This document shows positions 18,040 through 26,788 of a stretch of DNA of 64,000 bases, one piece after another. Made by a program: the position numbers and the translations under genes. Under the pieces are notes generated by a model. That model was not told the DNA's origin, did not search any database, and worked only from the letters and a program-made list of their open reading frames with translations. Origin of the DNA: Corynebacterium sphenisci DSM 44792 (GTDB taxonomy: Bacteria; Actinomycetota; Actinomycetes; Mycobacteriales; Mycobacteriaceae); contig NZ_CP009248.1 of the NCBI RefSeq assembly GCF_001941505.1, positions 868,001 through 932,000 on the forward strand. Direction: 5' to 3'. Each line of letters starts with the position of its first letter. Position 1 is the stretch's first letter.

Positions 18040-19002
18040 TCACTCTTGAAGTGCTGCCTTAATCGCTCTGCCGAATGATTTAGCGACGGGCGGAGGGAAT
18101 GCATTTCCAACCTGGCGCCAGGCCGCAGTCTTTCCACCCATAAACTCCCATTCCGGCGGGAACCCCTGAAGCAACTGGCCCATTTTGACGGTAAGGCGGG
18201 GAATGTGACCGAGTGGGTCTTGGCTAGTGGGCGGAAATTCGGCGATAGACGTTCCCCGCACACCTAGCTTCCTCCAGGCTTCCCGGGCTCTCGAGGGGCC
18301 AACATCAGGGCCGCCGTGCTTCTTTGAGCCGCCAACAAGTGTCGGTGCAATAGTGTTTGCGTAGTTGGCCCAACTTTCGGCACCAAGCCAGCCAAGGCTT
18401 GCCATTTCCTCATAAAGGGTTTCGCCAACTGTCGGTGGCGTCAGTTCTGGGTCTGGCCATGAGAAGTCTTGTGCATAGCTGGGCATTAAAGCTACTAAGA
18501 TAAATCGCGGACGCAGCTGCGGGACCCCATAATCGGAGGATTTGATAAGGTGCCACTCAGTGGCATAACCCATTTCGTGTAGTTCTTTAAGGATAGCGTT
18601 GCGGTAAGTAGTAAAGCGGGGTTGTGAAAGGCCCCGTACATTCTCTAGCATAACGGCCTTTGGGCGAGCCCCACGTACCAACTCCAGAGCCTTGGGGAAT
18701 AGGTCACGCTCGTCCTCCGCCCCCAACTGTTTCCCGGCCACCGAAAAAGGAGGGCAGGGAACTCCACCGGCAAAGAGGTCGATACCATAGTAATCGTCAC
18801 CCCTAAGGTCATGAACATCCAATTCCAATACCGGCCATCGCTCGTCTACCGGCATTTCGGGGTTATCTCGGTTCTGTCTGAGAGTCTCACAAGCCCAATG
18901 ATCATTCTCTACTGCTGCGATATGCTTAAAGCCCGCCTGTTCGAGCCCCAAGGCTTGGCCACCGGCTCCGGCGCATATCTCAAGCGAGGTCAGTTTTGGC
19001 AT
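18040..19002 (-). CDS. DNA C5-cytosine methyltransferase
   Basis: 320 residues with the C5-methyltransferase motifs in normal order: I (EICAGAGGQALGLEQAGF, residues 8-25, AdoMet binding), IV (GGVPCPPFS with catalytic Cys83), VI (ENV, 120-122), VIII (QLRPRF, 162-167) and X (QVGNAFPP, 297-304). The target-recognition region between VIII and IX is short, about 85 residues, and the recognised sequence cannot be predicted. It should protect host DNA from the HNH enzyme encoded convergently. I chose ATG at 19002 with CTAGGA upstream; an in-frame TTG at 19026 is possible. Codon use matches the island, not the chromosome. Confidence 0.93.
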   Translation of the reverse strand: MPKLTSLEICAGAGGQALGLEQAGFKHIAAVENDHWACETLRQNRDNPEMPVDERWPVLELDVHDLRGDDYYGIDLFAGGVPCPPFSVAGKQLGAEDERDLFPKALELVRGARPKAVMLENVRGLSQPRFTTYRNAILKELHEMGYATEWHLIKSSDYGVPQLRPRFILVALMPSYAQDFSWPDPELTPPTVGETLYEEMASLGWLGAESWANYANTIAPTLVGGSKKHGGPDVGPSRAREAWRKLGVRGTSIAEFPPTSQDPLGHIPRLTVKMGQLLQGFPPEWEFMGGKTAAWRQVGNAFPPPVAKSFGRAIKAALQE

Positions 19003-19026
19003 AGTTCGTTTTCCTAGATTTGGCAA

Positions 19027-20690
19027 CAGGTAATATTGCGTGGATTATGTATAACGTGTTTGGAAATCAGCTATCGCTGGTCTTGACTTGCTAACTGTGT
19101 ACTTTCCGCACCTCTGGGATGGTCAGTGCCCTGTCTGATTGCGCCCGTGTTTTACTCCGTCCTGAAAACGAATATACGGGCATGTTCGATTGGGGGCAAT
19201 AGTGTAACCGACGGTGGGTGAAGCTCTAAATATTGGCCGGTAGGCAATATCCGCCTCTAGTCTAGTTTTTCAATTGGCATGGTTGTCGCTCATCGCGGTT
19301 GTGCCGATCCACACTTAGTTTTTCATTTATCACCTATAGGGGCCTACGATTTATCTGGGGCTGTCTCATGACGGATGCAACTTATAAGGTACCCGTAGGG
19401 GGGACGGGTACGAGCATCGGCGTGTCTGTCGGGTTGTCTCCGTCGCGGGACCCGGGGCTATCCTCGCCGGTAGACTCTACTGGGCCTGCGGACGGAGGGT
19501 CGGTGGCTACCTTAACGGCCCTCGTTAGGCTCACGAACCGGTAGCGGGGGTTGGTGGCGGCCGGAGGTCCTCCGCTCGGCTGGGTGCTCGTCTCTAACGG
19601 AGGCTCGCGAGAGGCCCCTGAGGAGTGTCTCCGCTTGATGCGGTGACCTCGGCCGCTCTGGGGTCGGGACGGACGCGTTGTCGTCCTTGGTGACAGGCGG
19701 CGTCCGGCCTGTGCCGGGTTGCTTCGGGGATTATTAGGGTCGATTCAGTTTCCGAGCCCTGCAGCACTAGCCTAAGGGGTCCTTGCGGTTGAGGGCTAGG
19801 CGTTGGTTCGCTAACCTTCTAAGTTTGGGCTGCGGCAATTTAGCGCACCCGTCGGGCTCCTGCCGTGGTCGCCAATGTTTTGGCCCTGGCCCCGGTTGGA
19901 ATTAACCGATTATCTGTGCATGTATTTGCTGTATTCCCTTATGGGTGGCTGGTCTCGATTTGCTTGTGGGTTGGAATATTGGGGTGCAGTTCCTCAGGGT
20001 ATTTGCTCCAGCGTGTAGCAGTGTAAGTGTTCGTTCAGACGTTTCATGGTTTCCCATTGGCTGCGTGCCATATTTTCTGGTTAGCCCGTGATTTGCGTCG
20101 AGGTTTTAGACGGTAGCTATTATTTCATGAGGAGCTTTTGTAGACTCTAGGGCTTAAGATGTAGTTTTCAAAGATTAAGGGAGAGGTTTGGTTGACCAGT
20201 GATCTCGACGACGGTTCTGCCGGGACAAAGTGTGGTTATATCGGACTCTGTAAGGGCCGCTGTAGCTTTTTATCGGTTCAGGCTTCCCGGGCTTATCTGG
20301 TGTGGGTTGCCACGTTGTTCTGAAGGTTGCCGAACACTGATTTTGCGAACATGGTAACAGTGAATGGGATCCCCTTAAGGCGGCACTAGTTCCGATCGCC
20401 TAGCAGGGCGGGATAGTGTAGGGGTTGGCCCCTTTGTGGGAGGCGTGTCGACCAAGGCTCCTGGGACTATGTGACTTAACTAGGCGCATCGATAGTTGAC
20501 TTCTAGCTTCGCTTTGGCCCAATGTCATGTCAAGGGCTTCCAGTTGATTCTCGTCCTCCGGTGCTGCACTCTGACAGGCTGAGGCTGGGTTCGCGGGGGT
20601 GGGCTCGCCTCCTGAGCTAACCCCGGTCTGGGCATCGATCCGCGGCGGCGTGGTGAAGTCGCTTTCAGCAGCTCAAGGGCGTAACATGAC
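19027..20690. other. Long ORF-poor part of the island
   Basis: About 1.66 kb. From 19545 to about 20660 no frame on either strand stays open for 60 codons. The only candidate gene is a weak 58-codon frame from ATG 19368 to 19544 without a ribosome site. Hairpins cluster at 19562-19574 (CGGAGG-T-CCTCCG), 19671-19686 (GGACG-N6-CGTCC) and 19693-19712 (ACAGGC-N8-GCCTGT), and AGGGG-TTGG-CCCCT occurs near 20420. It may be decayed mobile DNA or a structured RNA locus; nothing in it is recognisable to me. Confidence 0.6.
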
Positions 20691-20899
20691 TACCCAATGA
20701 GTGATGGCGAGACCGGCAAGGGCGATTATCGACCGCCGCGGCTGGAGCATCGGACACCCACTCAGGACAGCCCGCGGGCCGGCACCCCACCGATGGTGGT
20801 CGACGTGCCGTTCGGCTGGCGGGATCGCGTCCCCGCGCACGAGGGGCCCCGCAGGGGCCCCCGATGCGGGGGCACGCACCCCATGGCCCAGGCAACCGG

Positions 20900-20916
20900 C
20901 GACGTAAAATGCGTCG
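20900..20916 (+). promoter_or_regulatory. Probable helicase promoter: -10 inside an inverted repeat
   Basis: TAAAAT (20905-20910) is framed by CGACG (20900-20904) and CGTCG (20912-20916). If it is the -10, the message has a leader of about 130 nt. The repeat could be an operator covering the -10. Confidence 0.4.
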
Positions 20917-20985
20917 GCCGGGTCGATGCCGTACGGGCTGCTGCACCAGGCGGCGCACAGGATGCCGCAGGTGCGAACGACAACA

Positions 20986-21031
20986 CGGAGCAGGGACGCT
21001 CCGGGAATGGCGCGGGGCAGGGACGCCCCGC
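20986..21031 (+). promoter_or_regulatory. Twin hairpins with the same loop in the helicase leader
   Basis: Hairpin 1 is CGGAGC-AGGGAC-GCTCCG (20986-21003); hairpin 2 is CGGGGC-AGGGAC-GCCCCG (21013-21030, extended by one pair). Both have 6-nt AGGGAC loops and are 9 nt apart, ending 16 nt before the helicase start. The different stems with an identical loop suggest selection on the loop, perhaps a protein or RNA contact that controls translation. Confidence 0.55.
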
Positions 21032-21046
21032 CGATGAGGGTATGAA

Positions 21047-23419
21047 GTGAACGAGAACGATGTGAACCAGCAGTCCGCGGCGGAGGCCCAGGACCGGGAC
21101 GAGCGCAACGAGCAGATCGCCGAGGCGGTCCAGGAGCAGGTCGCCGCCGAGCGCGCGGAGATCCACGAGGCCGTGGAGGAGCAGATCGACCAGGCCGTGG
21201 AGCGGGCCGAGGAGGCCGCGGAAGACACCGGGGCCCCGGCGGCGGAGGCCGCGGAGGAGAAGGAGGCCCCCGCCGAGGAGGCCGCGACCGGGGCCGAGGC
21301 CCCCGTGGCGGAGCCCGAGGAGGCCCCCGCCGAGAAGCCCAAGGACGAGGCCCCCGCCGGGGACACCGGATTCGCCGCCCTGGATCTCCCCGAGGAGGTC
21401 CTCGCCGCGGTGCGCAAGGTCGGCTACGAGTCGCCCTCGCCGATCCAGGCGGAGACCATCCCCACCCTGATGACCGGCCGCGACGTGGTGGGCCTGGCGC
21501 AGACCGGCACCGGCAAGACCGCCGCCTTCGCGCTGCCCGTGCTCGCCCGGATCGACCGGTCCGTGCGCCGCCCGCAGGCCCTGGTGCTCGCCCCCACCCG
21601 CGAGCTCGCGCTGCAGGTCGCCGACGCCTTCCAGCAGTTCGCCGATCATCTCGGCGGCATCTCCGTGCTGCCCATCTACGGCGGCCAGGCCTACGGCATC
21701 CAGCTGTCCGGGCTGCGCCGCGGCGCCCAGATCATCGTGGGCACCCCGGGCCGGGTCATCGATCATCTGAAGAAGGGCACCCTGGACATCTCCGAGCTGC
21801 GTTTCCTGGTCCTCGACGAGGCCGACGAGATGCTGCAGATGGGCTTCCAGGACGACGTGGAGCGGATCCTCTCCGACACCCCGGACGACAAGCAGGTCGC
21901 CCTGTTCTCCGCGACCATGCCCGCCGCCATCCGCCGGCTGTCCAAGAAGTACCTCGACGACCCCGCCGAGGTCACCGTCAAATCGGAGTCGCGCACCGCG
22001 GACAACATCCGCCAGCGCTTCCTCATGACCGCGCACCGCAACAAGCTCGACGCGCTCACCCGGATCTTCGAGGTCGAGGAATTCGAGGCGATGATCGTCT
22101 TCGTGCGCACCAAGCACGCCACCGAGGAGCTCGCGGAGAAGCTGCGCGCCCGCGGCTTCGCCGCCGCCGCGATCAACGGCGATATCGCGCAGAACCAGCG
22201 CGAGCGCACCATCGGCCAGCTCAAGGACGGCCGCCTGGACGTGCTGGTGGCCACCGACGTCGCCGCCCGTGGCCTGGACGTGGACCGGATCAGCCATGTG
22301 GTGAACTACGACATCCCGCACGACACCGAGTCCTACGTGCACCGGATCGGCCGCACCGGCCGGGCCGGCCGCTCCGGCGAGGCGCTGCTCTTCGTCACCC
22401 CCCGCGAAGGCCGGCTGCTGCGCTCCATCGAGCGGGCCACCAAGTCCCGCCTGGAGGAGATGCACCTGCCGACCGTGGACCAGGTCAACGACTCCCGCAA
22501 GGAGAAGTTCGCCGACTCCATCACCGAGGCCCTGGCCGATGACCAGGTGCCGGTGTTCCGGGAGCTCATCCAGGCCTACGCCGATGAGCACGACACCCCG
22601 CTGGTGGACATCGCCGCGGCGCTGGCCGCCTCCACCCAGAACGACGACTTCCTGATGAAGGAGCAGCCGCGCCGCTCCCGCGAGGACGACCCCCGGGGCC
22701 GCGGGGACGACCGCCGCGGCGGCCGGGACCGCGGGGACCGGGATCGGGGCCGCGGCGGCGACCGCGGCCGCAAGACCGAGCGGGTGGAGTTCGAGCGCGC
22801 CGAGAAGAAGCCCTTCCGGATCTCGGTGGGCCGCAACCAGGGCGTGCGCCCCGGGGCCATCGTGGGCGCCATCGCCAACGAGGGCGGGCTGCAGTCCGGC
22901 GACTTCGGGCACATCGACATCCGCGGCGACTACACCCTGGTGGAGCTGCCCGCGAACCTGCCCCGCGAGGTGCGCGACAACCTCTCCCGCACCCGCATCT
23001 GCGGCCGGCCGATCGACCTGTCCGAGGACACCTCGGCGCCGGCCGGGGCCCGCGAGGACGACGACCGCGGCTACCGCGGCCGGGACCGCGGCGACCGGGG
23101 CGGCTACCGGGGCGGCCGGGACCGCGAGGATCGCGGCGGCCGGGGCGGTTTCCGCGGCGGACGCGACCGGGATGACCGGGGCGGCTACCGCGGCGGCCGG
23201 GACCGCGACGATCGCGGCGGCTACCGCGGCGGGCGCGATCGGGACGACCGGGGCGGCTACCGCGGCGGCCGCGACCGGGATGACCGGGGCGGCTACCGGG
23301 GCGGCCGGGATCGCGACGATCGGGGCGGCCGGGGCGGCTACCGCGGCGGCCGGGACCGCGACGAGCGCGGCGGGCGCGGCGGTTTCCGCGGCGCCTCCCG
23401 CGGCGGCTGGGACAACTAG
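21047..23419 (+). CDS. deaD: DEAD-box ATP-dependent RNA helicase (CsdA/DeaD-like)
   Basis: 790 residues. An acidic Glu/Ala-rich N-terminal extension (about 1-105) precedes the helicase core: Q motif (GYESPSPIQAETIP), Walker A AQTGTGKT near residue 150, PTRELALQ, TPGRVID, DEAD near 258, SAT, and HRIGRTGRAGR. After the core comes a DbpA-like RNA-binding fold (FRISVGRNQGVRPGAIVGAI) and an Arg/Gly/Asp-rich tail of repeats. It should unwind RNA in ribosome assembly, RNA decay or cold adaptation. Start: GTG at 21047 after GAGGG; it overlaps the two-codon frame ATG AAG TGA (21042-21050). A perfect terminator follows. Confidence 0.93.
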   Translation: MNENDVNQQSAAEAQDRDERNEQIAEAVQEQVAAERAEIHEAVEEQIDQAVERAEEAAEDTGAPAAEAAEEKEAPAEEAATGAEAPVAEPEEAPAEKPKDEAPAGDTGFAALDLPEEVLAAVRKVGYESPSPIQAETIPTLMTGRDVVGLAQTGTGKTAAFALPVLARIDRSVRRPQALVLAPTRELALQVADAFQQFADHLGGISVLPIYGGQAYGIQLSGLRRGAQIIVGTPGRVIDHLKKGTLDISELRFLVLDEADEMLQMGFQDDVERILSDTPDDKQVALFSATMPAAIRRLSKKYLDDPAEVTVKSESRTADNIRQRFLMTAHRNKLDALTRIFEVEEFEAMIVFVRTKHATEELAEKLRARGFAAAAINGDIAQNQRERTIGQLKDGRLDVLVATDVAARGLDVDRISHVVNYDIPHDTESYVHRIGRTGRAGRSGEALLFVTPREGRLLRSIERATKSRLEEMHLPTVDQVNDSRKEKFADSITEALADDQVPVFRELIQAYADEHDTPLVDIAAALAASTQNDDFLMKEQPRRSREDDPRGRGDDRRGGRDRGDRDRGRGGDRGRKTERVEFERAEKKPFRISVGRNQGVRPGAIVGAIANEGGLQSGDFGHIDIRGDYTLVELPANLPREVRDNLSRTRICGRPIDLSEDTSAPAGAREDDDRGYRGRDRGDRGGYRGGRDREDRGGRGGFRGGRDRDDRGGYRGGRDRDDRGGYRGGRDRDDRGGYRGGRDRDDRGGYRGGRDRDDRGGRGGYRGGRDRDERGGRGGFRGASRGGWDN
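23094..23394 (+). repeat. Tandem RGG-type repeats in the helicase tail
   Basis: About 36-bp units encoding GGYRGGRDRDDR, present in at least five near-identical copies with interspersed GGRGGF variants. Such Arg/Gly tails bind RNA and can drive condensation; near-identical DNA units make copy-number change likely. Confidence 0.85.
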
Positions 23420-23432
23420 GCCCCGCAACGGA

Positions 23433-23472
23433 CGACACCGGCGGCGCCCCATGCGGGGCGCCGCCGGTGTCG
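23433..23472. terminator. Strong bidirectional terminator after the helicase gene
   Basis: Perfect 18-bp stem (arms 23433-23450 and 23455-23472) with an ATGC loop, between convergent genes. Confidence 0.85.
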
Positions 23473-23485
23473 GCGTATCCGGGTC

Positions 23486-23983
23486 TTAGATGAAGAACAT
23501 GGCCACGGCCATGATCACCCACAGCGCGGCGAAGATGCCGGAGAACATGGCCAGCTTCGACTTCGCCTTGGCCCAGTCCAGCTCGGCGGCCTTGGCGCGC
23601 AGCTTCGCCAGATCCGGGTCATCGGCCTCCTCGCCGTCCGGGGCGACGCCCAGCCCGGCGAGCATCACCCGCTGGCGGGGGATGATCGCGAAGAACAGGA
23701 TCGCCCAGGCGATGATGGAGCCGGCGATGGAGGCGTGCACCACGCCGCTGCGGAAGAAGTACGCGGCGTTGGTGAAGGCCACCCCGACGCCGAGCAGCGG
23801 CACCAGCAGCGAGATCATGCCGTAGGTGCGGCTCACCGCGTGCATGGTGCGGGCGGCGCCGACGGTGCCGGCCTCGCCGTCCCGGGCGGCCACCGCCAGC
23901 CGGGGGAACATCGAGGTCGCCACCGTGACGGGGCCGATGAGCAGGATCGCCGCGACGACGTGGGCGATGGTGATGGGGTTCAT
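23486..23983 (-). CDS. Small integral membrane protein, four helices
   Basis: 165 residues with four predicted membrane segments: HVVAAILLIGPVTVATSMFP near the start, MISLLVPLLGVGVAFTNAAYF, SIIAWAILFFAIIPR and IFAALWVIMAVAMFFI at the end; a charged loop (APDGEEADDPDLAKLRAKAAELDWAK region) lies between the last two. The pattern resembles the DUF2269 family, whose function is unknown. ATG at 23983 follows AAGGAG; the longer upstream frame is low-complexity. It converges on the helicase gene and lies 141 bp upstream of the secreted nuclease gene's stop codon, on the same strand. Confidence 0.75.
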   Translation of the reverse strand: MNPITIAHVVAAILLIGPVTVATSMFPRLAVAARDGEAGTVGAARTMHAVSRTYGMISLLVPLLGVGVAFTNAAYFFRSGVVHASIAGSIIAWAILFFAIIPRQRVMLAGLGVAPDGEEADDPDLAKLRAKAAELDWAKAKSKLAMFSGIFAALWVIMAVAMFFI

Positions 23984-24124
23984 GGGCGGGTACGGCTCCT
24001 TCGTCTCGGGTGCCCTGGTGAGGTGCGCCGGCCGGGGCGCGGGGGCCGCCGCGCCCGGGCCGGGATCGTCCACCCTAGCCAACCGGCGGCGCCGGCCCGG
24101 CACCGCCACCGGGGCGCGGGCGGC

Positions 24125-24811
24125 TCAGCCGGCGACCCGGATCCCGCAGGCCCCGGCCAGGGCGCGGAAATCCGCCGCGGACACCGGCAGCGCCCAGTTC
24201 CGGGCCACCCGCAGATAGCGCATCGCGTAGTCGCAGGCGCCCGCCGGGGCGGGCAGCCACTCGGCGGGGGTGAGATCGGATTTGGCGCGGTTCGCCGCCG
24301 CCGCGGTGGGCAGCAGGTTCAGCGGATCATTGGCGAAGGCGGCGCGGCGTCGGGCCGGCCAGGCGTGCGCCCCGAAATCCCAGGCGGCGGCGAGCGGGTA
24401 GACGTGGTCGACCTCCGCGTCGGCCGCCACCAGGGGCGCGCCGGTGTAGGGGTCGGCGATCACCCGATCCCCGGGCCGGCAGGGCGGGCCGCCGAAATCG
24501 CGCACCAGGATCGACTGCCGGGTGGTGCACGCCCCGTCCCGGGCCCAGTCGCCGAAGGCGGCCCGCCGGTAGCCGGTGACCGTGACGCGCTCCCCGGTGA
24601 CGGCGACGGCGCCGAGCAGCCTCGCCGCCTCCACCGGATCCGCCGGGCGCGCCACCGGGTGCGGCGGCGGCCCGGGCCCGGTCCCGGGCGCGATCAGCGG
24701 CGGCAGCAGGATCAGCGCCAGCGCCGGCGCCAGGATCGGCGAGGACAGCCGGAACCGGCCCGGCCGGCGCCGCGGCGGGCGCGCGGGGGCGCGGCGGCGG
24801 GGCATGCCCAT
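24125..24811 (-). CDS. Secreted HNH nuclease with DUF1524-like domain
   Basis: 228 residues. A basic N-terminus and hydrophobic stretch (ILAPALALILLPPLIAP, about residues 26-42) act as signal peptide or anchor. The C-terminal domain has EVDHVYPLAAAWDFGA, then FANDPLNLLPTAAAANRAKSDLTPAEWLP, the His-Asn-Asn/Lys layout of extracellular DUF1524/HNH nucleases common in actinobacteria, and two cysteine pairs that could form disulfides (CTTRQ..PPC; GACDYA..AGACG). It probably cuts DNA outside the membrane for nutrient use or competition. Two possible starts, ATG at 24811 and 24805, differ by two codons. Confidence 0.82.
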   Translation of the reverse strand: MGMPRRRAPARPPRRRPGRFRLSSPILAPALALILLPPLIAPGTGPGPPPHPVARPADPVEAARLLGAVAVTGERVTVTGYRRAAFGDWARDGACTTRQSILVRDFGGPPCRPGDRVIADPYTGAPLVAADAEVDHVYPLAAAWDFGAHAWPARRRAAFANDPLNLLPTAAAANRAKSDLTPAEWLPAPAGACDYAMRYLRVARNWALPVSAADFRALAGACGIRVAG

Positions 24812-24895
24812 TGGACGCCGGCGCGGTGCGCGCCGGTTCCCGCCGGGGGCGCCCCGCCGCGGGCGCGGCCCCGTCCGGGGGAGGGGGCGGCGGGC

Positions 24896-26419
24896 CTAGA
24901 GCTTCGCCGCGGCGGCGGCCCGGTCGAACTCGGCGAGGATGGCCTCGTCCGGTTTCGGGGTGAGCAGGGTGACCGCCACCATGGCGACGGTGGCCGCGGC
25001 CACGCCCGGGATGATCTCGTAGACCACGTCGGTCAGCGCCGAGCTGCCCCAGGCGAAGGAGACCACCGCCCCGGTGACCATCCCGGCCATCGCCCCGGGG
25101 GCGTTGAGCCGCCGCCAGTACAGCGCGGCGATGACCAGGGGGCCGAAGGCGGAGCCGAACCCGGCCCAGGCGAAGCCCACCAGGTCCAGGATGGAGTTCT
25201 CCGGGTCGGCGGCCAGGATCGCGGCGACCAGGGCGACCAGCAGCACCGCGGCCCGGGACAGCGGCATCGACCACCTCGCCCGCAGGTTCTTGTTCACCAG
25301 GCCCCGGTAGAGGTCCTCGACCAGGGCGGTGGAGGACACCAGCAGCTGGGAGGAGATGGTGGACATGATGGCGGCGAGCACCGCGGTGAGCACCAGCCCG
25401 GCCAGCAGCGGGTGCAGCAGGAACCGGGACATGTCCAGGAACACCGTCTCGTAGGAGGCCTGGTCGGCGATCCGGGCCCCGGTGACGTCGAAGAAGCCTG
25501 TGGCGATGAGGGCGACCAGCATCGCCCCGGCCAGGCAGATGAACTGCCAGGCGGCGCCGTAGACCAGGCCCTGGCGGGCCTCGGCGGGCCGGCGCAGCGC
25601 CATGAAGCGCACGATCACGTGCGGCTGGCCGAAGTAGCCCAGCCCCCAGCCGGCCAGGCCGATGATGGTCAGCGCCGGCAGCCCCTCGGTCATCGCGAAC
25701 CAGGTGCCGTCGACGCCGCCGTCCGCCGAGCCCGGGTAGGCGTGCCCGGCGGGGTAGGTGAGCACCTCGGTGAAGGACAGGCCCTGGCCCATCAGGTAGG
25801 CCAGCGCCACCGCGGGCACCGCCACCAGGGCGAGGAACATGATGATGCCCTGCACGGTGTCGGTGTTGGCCACCGCCACGAACCCGCCGACCAGGGTGTA
25901 GGCGACGGTGACCCCGGCGACGATGAGCATCCCGGTGAGGTAGGAGCCGTCGAAGGTGGACTCCCAGTAGCGGCCGCCGGCGACCATCCCGGAGGAGACG
26001 TAGAAGGTGAAGAACACCAGGATGATGATCCCGGCGGTGACCCGCAGCAGGTGGCTGGAGTCGCGCACCCGGGCCTCGAAGAAGGTCGGCACGGTCAGCG
26101 AGTCCCGGGCGATGTGCGTGTAGGCGCGCAGCCGGGGCGCGGTGAACACCCAGTTGGCGGTGGCGCCGATGAACAGGCCGATCGCGATCCACGCCTGGGA
26201 GAGCCCGGAGAGGTAGATCGCCCCGGGCAGGCCCATGAGCAGCCAGCCGGACATGTCCGAGGCGGAGGCGGACAGGGCGGCGACGAAGGGGTGCAGGCCC
26301 CGGCCGCCGAGGACGTAGTCGTCGTAGTCGACGGTGCGGCGGTAGCCGCGCCAGCCGATGTAGAGCATGGTCGCCAGGTAGGCGACGATGGCGACGATGA
26401 ACCACGAATGCTCGCTCAC
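24896..26419 (-). CDS. putP: Sodium/proline symporter
   Basis: 507 residues, about 13 membrane segments, SSS family. Marker segments are DYDDYVLGGRGLHPFVAALSASASDMSGWLLMGLPGA split around residues 27-65 (sodium and proline site in helix 1), GWGLGYFGQPHVIVRFMA and AAIMSTISSQLLVSSTALVEDLY, all close to PutP. It imports L-proline with Na+ for osmoprotection or catabolism. GTG at 26419 follows AAGGAGG; the longer frame upstream codes low-complexity sequence. No proline dehydrogenase is next to it. Confidence 0.93.
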   Translation of the reverse strand: MSEHSWFIVAIVAYLATMLYIGWRGYRRTVDYDDYVLGGRGLHPFVAALSASASDMSGWLLMGLPGAIYLSGLSQAWIAIGLFIGATANWVFTAPRLRAYTHIARDSLTVPTFFEARVRDSSHLLRVTAGIIILVFFTFYVSSGMVAGGRYWESTFDGSYLTGMLIVAGVTVAYTLVGGFVAVANTDTVQGIIMFLALVAVPAVALAYLMGQGLSFTEVLTYPAGHAYPGSADGGVDGTWFAMTEGLPALTIIGLAGWGLGYFGQPHVIVRFMALRRPAEARQGLVYGAAWQFICLAGAMLVALIATGFFDVTGARIADQASYETVFLDMSRFLLHPLLAGLVLTAVLAAIMSTISSQLLVSSTALVEDLYRGLVNKNLRARWSMPLSRAAVLLVALVAAILAADPENSILDLVGFAWAGFGSAFGPLVIAALYWRRLNAPGAMAGMVTGAVVSFAWGSSALTDVVYEIIPGVAAATVAMVAVTLLTPKPDEAILAEFDRAAAAAKL

Positions 26420-26788
26420 GCGGCCGTGGCCTCCTTCCGGATGGGCGGGCGCGGCGGCGGGGCGGCGCCGGTGCGGGGGCGCCCGCGGCCGCCGCCCGCG
26501 CGCACCCGGGGTGGGTCGTGCATCGGGGACCGGTTCACGGTGGCACCGCGGCACCCGGCCGGGCAAATCGCCCCCCACCTGCGGGGGCGGCGTTCACCCG
26601 GATACCGCCCGCCGCGGCGCCGCCGGCGGGGCGCGGGCCGGGCCAGGTGCGCCGGCGGCGGCGCTTCCCCGGGCGCGACTGCATAGGCCCAATTATTAAT
26701 AGTGGACGAAATTCGCAGGTAACGGTAGCCTAACCGCGGGTTAACCGGAACGGGTGACCCATCCACCTCAGTGAAGGGCAAGTACACA
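26420..26788. other. Divergent promoter region of putP and the siderophore ABC operon
   Basis: 369 bp without a gene. It contains an A+T-rich segment TATTAATAG near 26694 that may be the -10 for the iron operon, and the DtxR-like site at 26720-26738. I see no clear promoter for putP. Confidence 0.5.
26720..26738 (-). promoter_or_regulatory. Probable DtxR (iron repressor) box
   Basis: Read on the minus strand, GGTTAGGCTA matches positions 4-13 of the consensus TTAGGTTAGGCTAACCTAA exactly, and 13 of 19 positions match overall. It lies 51 bp before the siderophore-binding protein start and downstream of the likely -10, a place where a repressor would block transcription. DtxR with Fe2+ would shut the operon when iron is plentiful. 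Confidence 0.6.

Larger units (their letters stand above)
16538..20690. mobile_element. Horizontally acquired low-G+C island carrying a restriction-modification pair
   Basis: Base composition and codon use change sharply at about 16538 and return to the genome norm near 20690. Inside are an HNH endonuclease, a C5-cytosine methyltransferase, a G13 tract and long ORF-free parts. No integrase, transposase, terminal repeat or tRNA border is visible, so the means of entry is unknown. The left edge cuts the end of the MFS gene; the right edge lies before the helicase leader. The edges are estimates from composition. Confidence 0.7.

Noticed and set aside
19368..19544. 58-codon frame in the island (MTDATYKVPVGG start)
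   Set aside because: No ribosome site or leaderless -10, no recognisable domain and surrounding sequence is stop-rich; too weak to call a gene.
16538..20690. Prophage or integrative element
   Set aside because: No integrase, phage structural gene, tRNA border or matching end repeats can be seen; only foreign composition supports transfer.
20697..21050. Open frames upstream of the helicase
   Set aside because: They lack a conserved product and overlap a region better explained as promoter and structured leader.
23094..23394. Short tandem repeats considered as a CRISPR array
   Set aside because: The repeats are in frame within the helicase gene, have no unique spacers and encode a typical RGG tail.
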